Origin: an uncultured Devosia sp.
GTDB lineage: Bacteria > Pseudomonadota > Alphaproteobacteria > Rhizobiales > Devosiaceae
Assembly: GCA_946481445.1 (NCBI GenBank)
Contig: CAMLOA010000006.1
Coordinates: forward strand, 1 to 15,259
Reading direction: 5' to 3'
Length of the DNA: 15,259 nt
Shown here: positions 1 through 6,559 of the stretch, piece after piece
How positions within the stretch are numbered: the first letter of the stretch is position 1
Layout of the letters: every line of letters starts with the position of its first letter
Program-made: the position numbers and the translations under genes
Notes under the pieces: generated by a model
The model's input: the letters and a program-made list of their open reading frames with translations, nothing else
Told to the model about the DNA's origin: nothing
Database searches by the model: none

Positions 1-118
1 CCAGCGGCGGGAAGGTGGAGAGCTGCCGTTCGGCTTCGGCCAGCGCAGCAGGATCAGGATAGACCGGCACCTGGGAAATGGGCTTGCTGCGCCAGCTATC
101 GGGGGTCCAGGTGGTCAT
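1..118 (-). CDS. Class II 3-deoxy-7-phosphoheptulonate (DAHP) synthase, N-terminal fragment
   Basis: Only the first 39 codons are present; the gene runs off the left edge. The translation begins MTTWTPDSWRSKPI and continues with QVPVYPDPAALAEAE and STFPPL. This is the characteristic opening of class II (plant-type) DAHP synthases, which condense phosphoenolpyruvate and erythrose-4-phosphate in the first step of the shikimate pathway in the cytosol. The ATG at 118 is chosen because the family homology starts there. The Shine-Dalgarno signal is weak: only GAGCGAGA lies in front. The gene lies 80 bases downstream of gor on the same strand and may be read from its own promoter in that gap. The catalytic part is outside the window, so function rests on the N-terminal signature alone. 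It could be labelled aroG, aroF or aroH in different genomes, so no symbol is given. Confidence 0.85.
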   Translation of the reverse strand, partial: MTTWTPDSWRSKPISQVPVYPDPAALAEAERQLSTFPPL

Positions 119-198
119 GATCGGTCTCGCTCACGCGGGGTTACGCATTGGTGCGGGCGGAATACCAAGGCTAACGAGGCGGGACAAGGATAATCGGC

Positions 199-1566
199 CT
201 AGACCTTCGCCCCATTGCGGTAGGTGTAGCTGGGTGCCTTGAACGTCACCAGTTCCTCGGCGGCAGACGGATGCAGGGCGATGGCGCGGTCGAAATCGGC
301 CTTGGTCGCGCGCATGCCCATGGGGATGGCGACCAGTTGGATCATCTCGGCGGCGCCCGGCCCCAGGATGTGGCAGCCGAGAACCCTGCCGCCATCCTTT
401 TCGGTGATGAGCTTGAGGATCATCCGCTCGGTGCGCGTGGAGAGCGTGTTCATCATCGGCCGGAAGCGGGCGACATAGACATCAATATCGCCGTGGGTGG
501 CGGCTTCGCCCTCGGTGAGGCCGATGACGCCGATCTCCGGTTCGGAGAAGACTGCGGTGGGAATCTGGGAATGATCGACCGCCAGCGGATTGTCGTTGAA
601 CACGGTCTCGGCGAAGTACCAGCCCTCGCGGATCGCGACGGGTGTCAGAGCGGCACGGCCGGTGACGTCGCCGACCGCATAGATGGACGGCACGGAGGAG
701 CGCGAATAGGCATCGACCGCAATCGCTCCCGTCGCGGTCAGCTTGACGCTGGCCTTGTCGAGCCCCAATCCCTTGACGTTGGGGGCGCGGCCGGTTGCGA
801 ACATGACGGCGCCATAAGGCGCGGTGACGCCGTCGCTGAACGTGGCGGCGATGTCGTCCCCCGCCTTGGCGAGCGACTTGATGGTGGTCTGGTAGATGAT
901 GCGGATGCCGCGGTCGATCAGGCCGGCTTCGAGCCCCCTGCGCATGTCGTCGTCAAAGCCGCGCAGAAGGCAGTCGCCGCGGTAGATGATGGTGGTGTTG
1001 ACGCCCAGGCCGGCAAAGATGGTGGCAAACTCCACAGCGATATAGCCGCCACCCTCGATCAGGATGGAGTGCGGCAGGGCGGGCAGGTCAAATGCCTCGT
1101 TGGAGGTGATGCCCAGTTCGGCGCCGGGGATCGGCGGAACGAAGGGATGCCCCCCGGTGGCGACGAGGATGTATTTTGCCGTCAGGTCGCGGTCCTGGCC
1201 GACCAGGTGCACGCCATTGGGGCCGGTGACCACGGCCCGATCCTTGATGATCTCGACGCCGGGCTTTTCGAGGTTGGCCGTGTAGGCGCTCTCGAGCCGG
1301 GTGATCTCCCTCTCCTTGTTGGCCACCAGGGTGGGCCAGTCAAAGGATGCATCAACCTGCCAGCCGAAGCTGGAAGCGACATCGAACAGATCACGGAACC
1401 GGCTGGCATAGACATAGAGCTTCTTGGGCACACAACCGCGAATGACGCAGGTGCCCCCCACGCGAAACTCCTCGACGATGGCCACGCGGGCGCCATAGGT
1501 CGCCGCCATGCGCGCCGCCCGCACGCCGCCTGACCCCGCGCCGATGACAACCAGATCGTAGTCCAT
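199..1566 (-). CDS. gor: Glutathione-disulfide reductase
   Basis: A 455-residue flavoprotein that reduces oxidised glutathione with NADPH in the cytosol, maintaining thiol redox balance. Visible features in order: FAD-binding GAGSGG at residues 9–14; the redox disulfide in GGTCVIRGCVPKK (Cys40 and Cys45, the CxxxxC of glutathione reductases); a second nucleotide fold GGGYIA at 172–177; arginines 196 and 202 in YRGDCLLR, the pair that selects NADPH over NADH; the FAD motif AVGDVTGRAALTP; and the active-site His-Glu in HPSAAEE (His433) near the C-terminus. Length matches the family. The ATG at 1566 has a strong AGGAG nine bases ahead. The gene lies downstream of the rpiA–DUF2059 operon but is separated from it by an intrinsic terminator, so it probably has its own promoter. 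A 16-base palindrome lies 17 bases in front of the start. Lipoamide and mercuric reductases are excluded by the cysteine context and the two arginines. Confidence 0.96.
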   Translation of the reverse strand: MDYDLVVIGAGSGGVRAARMAATYGARVAIVEEFRVGGTCVIRGCVPKKLYVYASRFRDLFDVASSFGWQVDASFDWPTLVANKEREITRLESAYTANLEKPGVEIIKDRAVVTGPNGVHLVGQDRDLTAKYILVATGGHPFVPPIPGAELGITSNEAFDLPALPHSILIEGGGYIAVEFATIFAGLGVNTTIIYRGDCLLRGFDDDMRRGLEAGLIDRGIRIIYQTTIKSLAKAGDDIAATFSDGVTAPYGAVMFATGRAPNVKGLGLDKASVKLTATGAIAVDAYSRSSVPSIYAVGDVTGRAALTPVAIREGWYFAETVFNDNPLAVDHSQIPTAVFSEPEIGVIGLTEGEAATHGDIDVYVARFRPMMNTLSTRTERMILKLITEKDGGRVLGCHILGPGAAEMIQLVAIPMGMRATKADFDRAIALHPSAAEELVTFKAPSYTYRNGAKV

Positions 1567-1583
1567 GTCCGCTCCTGCATTCT

Positions 1584-1599
1584 ATCGGCAACTGCCGAT
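1584..1599. promoter_or_regulatory. Palindrome upstream of gor, candidate operator
   Basis: The arms ATCGGCA and TGCCGAT flank a 2-base centre, giving a perfect 7+7 inverted repeat. With one T/G mismatch the symmetry extends to 1581–1602. It sits between the rpiA-operon terminator and the gor ribosome binding site. It could be a repressor or activator site, or an RNA hairpin with a 6 bp stem and AGUU loop just ahead of the AGGAG. It does not match the OxyR ATAG-type spacing. The binding protein is unknown. Confidence 0.45.
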
Positions 1600-1622
1600 G
1601 GATATCGTCATGCGCTTGGCAC

Positions 1623-1650
1623 AAAAAAAGACCCCGCACAAGGCGGGGTC
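1623..1650 (-). terminator. Intrinsic terminator of the rpiA–DUF2059 operon
   Basis: Read on the minus strand: an 8 bp stem GACCCCGC/GCGGGGTC with a 5-base loop, followed immediately by seven T residues. It lies 24 bases after the stop codon of the DUF2059 gene and before gor, so it should separate the rpiA operon from gor. Confidence 0.9.
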
Positions 1651-1674
1651 CTTCGATCGATGGCCTTGACCGGC

Positions 1675-2223
1675 TTAGATCTCGATGCCCTGGGCGCGAA
1701 GGTCGGCGCGCACCGCAGCAAAGAATTCGGGGCGGATATTGTTGGTGAAGACCTGCATGACGCGCTGCAGGTCGGTATTCACGTCCAGATTGGCCTGGGC
1801 CAGCTTCTGGCCGGTCGGGGACTCGTAGAAGGCCACGATCTGCTGGAGTTCTTCGATGGTGAAACGGATCGCATAGACGCGGGCGAACTGGTCGAGCAGT
1901 TCGGACTTGCGCGCCTTGAAGTCTTCGAGCGCCTTGCTGATGGCCGTGTCGGTCTGGTCGACGATCTCGGGGTTCTGCTGCACGATCTGGCGCATGGTGC
2001 CGATGGCAATCTCGACCATCGTCGTCTCGAAGATCGCAGCCCGGTCGGTCAGGTCCACATACTTGCGGGCCAGCGCCAGCTGCTCGGGCGGAACTTCCTG
2101 GGCCATTGCCGGCACAGAAAGGGCCAGCAGGCCCGCGCTCAGAACCACCGCCACCAGCGCCCGCGCGCGCGTCACAAAACCGATCATCGTGCCGTTACCC
2201 ATATTGTCCCGAATTGTTGTCAT
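1675..2223 (-). CDS. DUF2059 domain-containing secreted protein
   Basis: A protein of about 182 residues with an N-terminal signal peptide (basic VTRARA, hydrophobic [15 protein letters not shown], cleavage after AMA), so a periplasmic location is expected. The mature part is helical and carries the DUF2059 core, ending in [20 protein letters not shown] and [11 protein letters not shown]. No enzymatic motif is visible and the family's role is unknown. The start is chosen at the ATG that overlaps the rpiA stop as ATGA (2220–2223), which suggests translational coupling. A second ATG at 2187 ([12 protein letters not shown]) would give a shorter, equally good signal peptide and cannot be excluded. 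A longer reading from 2277 would overlap rpiA by 58 bases and lacks family support. The gene ends just before a strong terminator, so it is the last gene of a two-gene unit with rpiA. Confidence 0.85.
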   Translation of the reverse strand: MTTIRDNMGNGTMIGFVTRARALVAVVLSAGLLALSVPAMAQEVPPEQLALARKYVDLTDRAAIFETTMVEIAIGTMRQIVQQNPEIVDQTDTAISKALEDFKARKSELLDQFARVYAIRFTIEELQQIVAFYESPTGQKLAQANLDVNTDLQRVMQVFTNNIRPEFFAAVRADLRAQGIEI

Positions 2224-2915
2224 GCCGCCGAAAGCGTTCTTACGCCATCCGGGGCCGCCACATAAGCCTTTTTGCACATTTTGAGGAACAGCCCGTGCTG
2301 CACCACACCCGCAATGTCCAGCAGGTCGCGCGAAAGCGCTTCTGGCTGCGAAATGCGGCCAAAAAAAGCATCGAGGATCAGGTGCCCCCCATCAGTGGTG
2401 AACGGCTGCCCGTCCGGAGCCTGGCGCAGGCGCAGGCCGCCTTCGGCGCCATGCTGCGAGATCACCTCCTCGACCGTGCGGCGCGTGGCGCCAAGGCCAA
2501 AGCGGTTCACCTCGATGGGCAGCGGATAGCGACCGAGCGTCTCGACGAGCTTGGACGCATCCGCGATAACGATCATCGCGTCGGAAGCGGCAGCAACGAT
2601 CTTTTCGCGTAGCAGGGCGCCGCCTCCACCCTTGATGAGATTGAGGGCCGGGTCGATTTCGTCGGCGCCATCGACGGTGATGTCGAGCCGGTCGAGCGTT
2701 TCGAGATCCGAGAGCGGAATATTGAGCGAGCGCGCCTGCTGGGCCGTTGCTTCCGAGGTCGGCACGCAGATGCAATCGAAGCCGGCGGCGACCTTGGCAC
2801 CCAGAAGGTCGACGAAATGCCGGGCCGTCGAACCTGTGCCCAGGCCCAGCCGCATGCCGGGACGCACCTCGGTCAGCGCCATCTCCGCCGCGCGCCGCTT
2901 CAGCTCTTCACTCAT
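2220..2915 (-). CDS. rpiA: Ribose-5-phosphate isomerase A
   Basis: A 231-residue cytosolic enzyme interconverting ribose-5-phosphate and ribulose-5-phosphate in the pentose phosphate pathway. Family signatures are intact: the phosphate-binding loop GLGTGSTA (from residue 24), the acidic active-site motif DGADEID, and [13 protein letters not shown] with its catalytic Lys/Glu environment. The C-terminal [13 protein letters not shown] is also typical. Length fits RpiA. The start at 2915 ([14 protein letters not shown]) is preferred because it matches the usual N-terminus and has a G-rich GGGGG about 8 bases ahead. An in-frame ATG four codons upstream (2927) is the alternative. The stop overlaps the next gene's start by four bases (ATGA). 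It is transcribed divergently from the L,D-transpeptidase gene across about 250 bases. Near the start I saw a TTGACA-like hexamer (2967–2962) but no good partner -10. Confidence 0.96.
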   Translation of the reverse strand: MSEELKRRAAEMALTEVRPGMRLGLGTGSTARHFVDLLGAKVAAGFDCICVPTSEATAQQARSLNIPLSDLETLDRLDITVDGADEIDPALNLIKGGGGALLREKIVAAASDAMIVIADASKLVETLGRYPLPIEVNRFGLGATRRTVEEVISQHGAEGGLRLRQAPDGQPFTTDGGHLILDAFFGRISQPEALSRDLLDIAGVVQHGLFLKMCKKAYVAAPDGVRTLSAA

Positions 2916-3085
2916 CCGAACCCCCATGCTGTCCCGTCCAGATGCCGGGGAGCCCCTGCCCTGTCAACCCGACAAAAGGTGCACGATCACGCGTTGGTGA
3001 ATGGCAACTGTAACCGGCTGGCAACACTATGTGTCCAAGCTGGGGCAAGTGTGGCGGAAACGGGGCATCCGTCCCTTTTCGCAAT

Positions 3086-3115
3086 TTCACAAAGCGCGTA
3101 AGCACACACGATTAT
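3086..3115 (+). promoter_or_regulatory. Candidate promoter of the L,D-transpeptidase gene
   Basis: TTCACA (3086–3091, 5 of 6 matches to the sigma-70 -35 consensus) and GATTAT (3110–3115, 4 of 6 to the -10 consensus) are 18 bases apart. A transcript would start near 3122, right at a stem-loop (3119–3141). It lies in the divergent rpiA/ldt gap. This is a motif match only. Confidence 0.35.
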
Positions 3116-3118
3116 CGC

Positions 3119-3141
3119 AGCGGACGAATCAGGCGTCCGTT
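3119..3141 (+). other. Stem-loop in the leader of the L,D-transpeptidase gene
   Basis: The arms CGGACG (3121–3126) and CGTCCG (3134–3139) are perfectly complementary around a 7-base loop. One G·U and one A-U pair extend the stem outward. It has no T-tract, so it is not a terminator. Given the predicted promoter it would form the very 5' end of the ldt mRNA, 26 bases ahead of the start codon, where it could stabilise the message or bind a regulator. Confidence 0.4.
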
Positions 3142-3166
3142 CTACTTGCAGAGGCCAAGTCGTCGC

Positions 3167-3760
3167 ATGTTCAACCTTAAGTCTGTGATGGCCATCGGGC
3201 TATCGATACTTCTGTCGGCCGGTACCATCCTGCCGACGCACGCCGCGCGCGTGTACAATGCAGACCTCAACACCTGGGAAGAGGCCACCGAGGTCCAGGC
3301 ACGCAACAAGGGCGGCAGCCCGATCCGCAAGGAAATCGTGGAGTATCAGACCACGCACAAGCCGGGCACCATCGTCATCGAGACCGACGAGCGCCGCCTC
3401 TACCTCGTTCTCGAGGGTGGCAAGGCCATGAAGTACGGCATCGGCGTGGGCCGCGACGGGTTCACCTGGTCTGGCACCCACCGCATCACCCGCAAGGCCG
3501 AGTGGCCCGGCTGGACGCCGCCCCCGGCCATGCGCAAGCGTGTCCCCGACCTGCCGGCATATATGCCGGGCGGCCCGGACAATCCGCTGGGCGCACGCGC
3601 GCTCTATATCGGGTCCACCCTGTACCGGGTGCATGGCACGTCCGAGCCGTGGTCGATCGGTCAGGCCGTCTCGTCGGGCTGCATCCGCCTGACCAACGAA
3701 GACGTGACCGACCTCTACGACCGTGTTCAGGTCGGCGCGCTGATCGTGGTGAACCACTGA
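3167..3760 (+). CDS. Secreted L,D-transpeptidase (YkuD family)
   Basis: A 197-residue enzyme that would act on peptidoglycan in the periplasm, forming 3-3 cross-links or attaching proteins to stem peptides. Residues 1–27 form a signal peptide (MFNLKSVMAIGLSILLSAG, ending THA-A). The YkuD catalytic domain spans roughly 68–195 and holds the signature HGTSEPWSIGQAVSSGCIR, with His156 and nucleophile Cys172 in the expected HxxxxxxxxxxxxxxSxGC arrangement. The segment WPGWTPPPAMRKR is also typical of the ErfK/YbiS group. The start at 3167 is set by the signal peptide; the open frame runs back to 3029 but that stretch looks non-coding. The Shine-Dalgarno signal is weak. The gene has a candidate promoter and leader hairpin upstream and a strong terminator downstream, so it appears monocistronic. 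Which reaction it prefers cannot be read from the sequence. Confidence 0.93.
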   Translation: MFNLKSVMAIGLSILLSAGTILPTHAARVYNADLNTWEEATEVQARNKGGSPIRKEIVEYQTTHKPGTIVIETDERRLYLVLEGGKAMKYGIGVGRDGFTWSGTHRITRKAEWPGWTPPPAMRKRVPDLPAYMPGGPDNPLGARALYIGSTLYRVHGTSEPWSIGQAVSSGCIRLTNEDVTDLYDRVQVGALIVVNH

Positions 3761-3780
3761 GCGATACAGGAATTTCGGGA

Positions 3781-3807
3781 AGGGCCGCCATTTTGGCGGC
3801 CCTTTTT
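3781..3807 (+). terminator. Intrinsic terminator after the L,D-transpeptidase gene
   Basis: A 10 bp perfect stem AGGGCCGCCA/TGGCGGCCCT with a TTT loop runs into five T residues (3803–3807). It lies 20 bases after the ldt stop codon and insulates moaA from read-through. Confidence 0.93.
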
Positions 3808-3819
3808 GCTTGCATGGCT

Positions 3820-3847
3820 TTGCTTGAACCAAGCGCAGGCTTAGATT
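3820..3847 (+). promoter_or_regulatory. Candidate moaA promoter giving a leaderless mRNA
   Basis: TTGCTT (3820–3825) and TAGATT (3842–3847) are separated by 16 bases. The -10 ends six bases before the moaA ATG, so transcription would begin at or next to the A of the start codon. No Shine-Dalgarno sequence precedes that ATG, which fits a leaderless message. The promoter sits just after the ldt terminator. Confidence 0.45.
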
Positions 3848-3853
3848 GCCCAC

Positions 3854-4867
3854 ATGACTGAAACCGCCCTGCCCGACCGCCCCCTCGTCGACAGCTTCGG
3901 CCGGCGCATCTCTTACCTGCGCATTTCGGTGACGGACCGCTGCGATTTCCGCTGTGTCTATTGCATGGCGGAGGACATGACCTTCCTGCCCAAGAAGGAC
4001 GTGCTGAGCTTCGAGGAAATCCAGGCGATTGCGGGGGCCTTCATCGCGCGCGGGACCACCAAGATCCGGCTGACCGGGGGTGAGCCGCTGGTGCGGCGGG
4101 ACATCATGCGGCTGGTGCAGTCGCTGGGCTCGCGCATCGGGCATGGGCTGGACGAACTGACGATCACCACCAATGGCAGCCAGTTGGCGCGGCATGCGGC
4201 GGGCCTGGCCGATGCGGGCGTGCGTCGCATCAATGTGTCGCTGGATACACTGGATGCGCAGCGGTTTGCCGACATCACGCGCCGCGGCCGGATCGAGGCT
4301 GTGCTCGAGGGCATCGCCGCGGCACAGAAGGCGGGGCTCGCCGTCAAGATCAACATGGTGGCGATGGCCGGCGTCAACGACGACGAGATTGAGCCGATGA
4401 TGGCTTGGGCCCATGGCCAGGGCATGGGGCTCACGCTGATCGAGGGCATGCCTCTGGGCGAAGTGGGGATCGATCGCGTCGACACCTACCTGCCGCTCCG
4501 GGAACTACATGAGCGGCTGGCGCGGCGCTATACGCTCACCCGGATGGACAAGCGGACCGGCGGGCCGGCCCGCTATGTGCATGTGGCCGAAACCAACGGC
4601 GTCCTGGGCTTCATCACGCCCATGAGCCACAATTTCTGCGAAAGCTGCAACCGCGTGCGGCTGACGGCAACGGGACAGCTCTATTTGTGCCTGGGTCAGG
4701 ACGACCAGGTGAACCTGCGCGATGCCTGGCGGAACGGCGGCGCGGCAGGGCTCGATGCCGCGCTGGACCATGCGATGGTCATCAAGCCAAAGGGGCACGA
4801 CTTCGTTCTCGACCGCACCCGCCCGGAACCTGCGGTTACCCGGCACATGAGCGTGACGGGGGGCTAG
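3854..4867 (+). CDS. moaA: GTP 3',8-cyclase (molybdenum cofactor biosynthesis protein A)
   Basis: A 337-residue radical SAM enzyme that, with MoaC, converts GTP into cyclic pyranopterin monophosphate, the first stage of molybdenum cofactor synthesis. The N-terminal 4Fe-4S cluster motif CDFRCVYC supplies Cys30, Cys34 and Cys37. GGEP at 75–78 contacts S-adenosylmethionine. The second cluster, which binds GTP, uses Cys262 and Cys265 in [10 protein letters not shown] and Cys279 in LYLCLG. The C-terminus ends in Gly-Gly (SVTGG), essential in known MoaA proteins. Length is normal. The ATG at 3854 lacks a ribosome binding site but has a promoter-like -10 six bases ahead. No other moa or mob gene is adjacent, so this copy stands alone. 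The stop is six bases from the stop of the convergent VOC gene, with no hairpin between them. Confidence 0.97.
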   Translation: MTETALPDRPLVDSFGRRISYLRISVTDRCDFRCVYCMAEDMTFLPKKDVLSFEEIQAIAGAFIARGTTKIRLTGGEPLVRRDIMRLVQSLGSRIGHGLDELTITTNGSQLARHAAGLADAGVRRINVSLDTLDAQRFADITRRGRIEAVLEGIAAAQKAGLAVKINMVAMAGVNDDEIEPMMAWAHGQGMGLTLIEGMPLGEVGIDRVDTYLPLRELHERLARRYTLTRMDKRTGGPARYVHVAETNGVLGFITPMSHNFCESCNRVRLTATGQLYLCLGQDDQVNLRDAWRNGGAAGLDAALDHAMVIKPKGHDFVLDRTRPEPAVTRHMSVTGG

Positions 4868-4873
4868 GGCGCG

Positions 4874-5281
4874 TCAGTCAGCCCGGCCGTCGGCCCGCTC
4901 CACCAGTTCGACCATGATACCGTCCGGGTCGCGGGTGAAGGCGACGCGCTTGAGCACTTCCACATAGAAGGCCGGGCGTGGCCCCTCGATCATCGGGAAA
5001 CCGGCGGCTTCGAGCCGTTCGACGACCGGATCGATGCTGTCATAGGCGAAGGTCAGGTGGCGGATGCCCGCCTCGTGGGGCGGTACATCGCGCGAGCGGG
5101 CGATGTCGGCTTTGGGGCAGGCGATTTCAAGCATGCCGGAACCGCTATCGAGAAAGACCATCTCCCCGCGATCGAAGGATTTGCGCAGGGCGAGCCTGAG
5201 GCCGAGCAGCCCGCAATAGAAGTCGATCGTCCTGTCCAGGTCGATCGACGTCATGCCGACATGTTCGAAACCGATGAGCAT
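4874..5281 (-). CDS. VOC family (glyoxalase I-like) metalloenzyme
   Basis: A 135-residue vicinal-oxygen-chelate protein with two βαβββ repeats. It opens with FEHVGMTSIDLDRTIDFYCGLLGL and its second half with IRHLTFAYDSIDPVVERLEAAGF. All four expected metal ligands are in place: His7, Glu52 (MLEIA), His75 (IRHLTF) and Glu125 (IMVELVE). An active divalent-metal enzyme is therefore likely, for example a glyoxalase, epimerase or dioxygenase-like activity. The substrate cannot be read from the sequence. The ATG directly follows the TAA of the Lrp/AsnC gene with no bases between, so the two are almost certainly co-transcribed and translationally coupled. The regulator may therefore sense a metabolite that this enzyme handles. 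The gene ends six bases from moaA's stop, convergently. Confidence 0.88.
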   Translation of the reverse strand: MLIGFEHVGMTSIDLDRTIDFYCGLLGLRLALRKSFDRGEMVFLDSGSGMLEIACPKADIARSRDVPPHEAGIRHLTFAYDSIDPVVERLEAAGFPMIEGPRPAFYVEVLKRVAFTRDPDGIMVELVERADGRAD

Positions 5282-5767
5282 TTACTTGTCGTCGTCCACC
5301 ACGATGGCGAAGTCAAGCGGCAGGGCCGTGGTGTACTTGATCTGACCCATGGCGAAGGCGGAGCTGACATCGGTCAGGTTGATCTTGCTGATCAGCCTCT
5401 TGTAGAAGGCGTCATAGGCGCCGATGTCGGGCACAACGACCCGCATCAGGTAATCGACGTCACCGCTCATGCGGTAGAATTCCACCACTTCGGGGAACTC
5501 GTCGATAACGGCCGAGAATTTGCGCATCCAGGCGTCGTTGTGCTCGTTGGTCTTGACCGACACGAAGACGGTGACGCCGACATTGACCTTGGCTGGATCG
5601 AGCACGGCGACGCGCCGCTGGATGACGCCGTCTTCCTCCATCTTCTGGATGCGGCGCCAGCAGGGGGTTGTGCTGAGCCCGACCTTGCGGCCGATCTCGG
5701 CCACCGGCATGGTCGCATCCTTTTGCAGAAGCGTCAGAATCTTGCGATCTATCTTGTCCAGCGCCAT
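5282..5767 (-). CDS. Lrp/AsnC family transcriptional regulator
   Basis: A 161-residue DNA-binding protein. Residues 5–60 form the AsnC-type winged helix-turn-helix (LDKIDRKILTLLQKDATMPVAEIGRKVGLS, recognition helix STTPCWRRIQKME). The remainder is the RAM ligand-binding and oligomerisation domain (VVEFYRMSGDVDYLMRVVVPD, then Y-x-x-F and the final beta strands). Members bind amino acids or related small molecules and act locally or globally as octamers. The ATG at 5767 has GGGGGC about 5 bases ahead. The stop TAA abuts the start of the VOC gene. The 129-base gap upstream contains three inverted repeats (5791–5802, 5806–5825, 5852–5864) that may be autoregulatory sites. No effector can be assigned. 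Confidence 0.94.
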   Translation of the reverse strand: MALDKIDRKILTLLQKDATMPVAEIGRKVGLSTTPCWRRIQKMEEDGVIQRRVAVLDPAKVNVGVTVFVSVKTNEHNDAWMRKFSAVIDEFPEVVEFYRMSGDVDYLMRVVVPDIGAYDAFYKRLISKINLTDVSSAFAMGQIKYTTALPLDFAIVVDDDK

Positions 5768-5805
5768 ATCGCCCCCGCGAAATCAGATTGCCCGGAACCG
5801 GGAAA

Positions 5806-5825
5806 TCCGCCCTAAAATTGGCGGA
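5806..5825. promoter_or_regulatory. Inverted repeat with AT-rich centre upstream of the Lrp/AsnC gene
   Basis: TCCGCC and GGCGGA are perfect complements flanking the 8-base centre CTAAAATT, 39 bases ahead of the regulator's start. A second repeat, CCCGG-AA-CCGGG (5791–5802), lies between it and the gene. An AT-rich centre between inverted half-sites is typical of Lrp-family operators, and autoregulation is common in the family. This is inference from symmetry and position. Confidence 0.4.
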
Positions 5826-5851
5826 ATAACTGCCACACCAAGGCTGGATTG

Positions 5852-5864
5852 GCAATAATCTTGC
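5852..5864. promoter_or_regulatory. Second candidate Lrp-type operator
   Basis: GCAA-TAATC-TTGC is an odd-length 13-base inverted repeat with an AT-rich centre, about 27 bases further upstream of the preceding repeat. It could be a second half of a multi-site wrap by an Lrp octamer. The arms are short, so chance is possible. Confidence 0.3.
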
Positions 5865-5896
5865 GCGAGGCGGCTCACTGCGCGGTCCGGCGATAG

Positions 5897-6385
5897 TCAG
5901 CGAAAGGGTGTCCAATCGCCCAGCCACCCCAGCATGCCCTGACCGCGCGGATGATCGTCCCGCCAGTCGGCGGGCCGCTCGAAATTGCCCGCCCAGATAC
6001 CCTTGCGCGCCGCCCTGGCCTCGGCCTCCTCCCGCCAATAACCCCCCGAAGAGAGCGCGAGGCCCTCGGCCACCATGCGCGCGCCCGGATCGTCGCCGCG
6101 AGAAGTGCAACGGGCCAGCAGGCGCCCGAACCGATCGGTGTCTTCGGGTATGCAATGGATATCGCTGTCGCCCAGCAACGCGGCGAGCCGGTCGCGGGCC
6201 GCGCGGCCGCACGGCCATGGCTGGCCGGCGGCATCGCTGCATTCCTGGTTAAGTTCGGGAGCATCCAGCCCGAGCAGGCGGATGCGCGTATCGTCGAGCA
6301 CAAAGCTGTCCCCATCGGCCACACGCGCCCTGCCCGCGACCGGGGGCGGCGCCGGATCGAGCCAGGCGGCGACCACTGCCAGCAC
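5897..6385 (-). CDS. Staphylococcal-nuclease-like (thermonuclease family) protein, start uncertain
   Basis: The product is at least 162 residues and contains an SNase (OB-fold) domain. Visible motifs are ARVADGDSF (Asp24, Asp26), IRLLGLDAPE (Arg36, Asp41, Glu44) and DRFGRLLARC (Arg88). These correspond to the calcium-binding and catalytic Arg/Glu positions of staphylococcal nuclease, followed by the usual EAEARAARKGIWAG. Nuclease activity is thus plausible, probably outside the cytoplasm. The GTG at 6385 is the first conventional start codon in frame, but it falls inside a hydrophobic run. The open frame continues upstream to 6478 through basic RRQSRRYRFFAGRGG and LVLIIALFAVLAVV, which together look like a membrane anchor, yet there is no ATG, GTG or TTG there. 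A CTG at 6460, or a slip in the six-T run at 6428–6433 joining to a GTG in another frame, could supply the true start. Confidence 0.8.
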   Translation of the reverse strand: MLAVVAAWLDPAPPPVAGRARVADGDSFVLDDTRIRLLGLDAPELNQECSDAAGQPWPCGRAARDRLAALLGDSDIHCIPEDTDRFGRLLARCTSRGDDPGARMVAEGLALSSGGYWREEAEARAARKGIWAGNFERPADWRDDHPRGQGMLGWLGDWTPFR

Positions 6386-6559
6386 CGCGAACAGGGCAAT
6401 GATCAGGACCAGGCCGCCGCGGCCGGCAAAAAAGCGATAACGTCTGGATTGCCGCCGCAGGATTTCACCACCCGTTAACTACGCCATCGCTAGTGTCGGA
6501 CCGTGAGCGTAGCGAAACCGTTTGTCTTTCGCATCATCGAGTAACGAGTACCAACGACA

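Noticed and set aside
271..1533. 420-codon open frame on the plus strand
   Set aside because: It is antisense to gor, whose product carries every expected motif; long antisense frames are normal in high-GC DNA.
3029..3166. N-terminal extension of the L,D-transpeptidase
   Set aside because: It would place a good signal peptide internally and cover the predicted promoter and leader hairpin.
3200..4414. 404-codon open frame on the minus strand across the L,D-transpeptidase and moaA genes
   Set aside because: It crosses a strong terminator and two well-supported genes, and its translation has low-complexity His/Arg/Asp-rich character with no domain.
6470..6559. CtrA binding site before the kinase gene
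   Set aside because: There is a single GTTAAC but no second TTAA at the required 7-base spacing. A TCGCTA/TAGCGA pair (6487–6492, 6510–6515) is too widely spaced to interpret.
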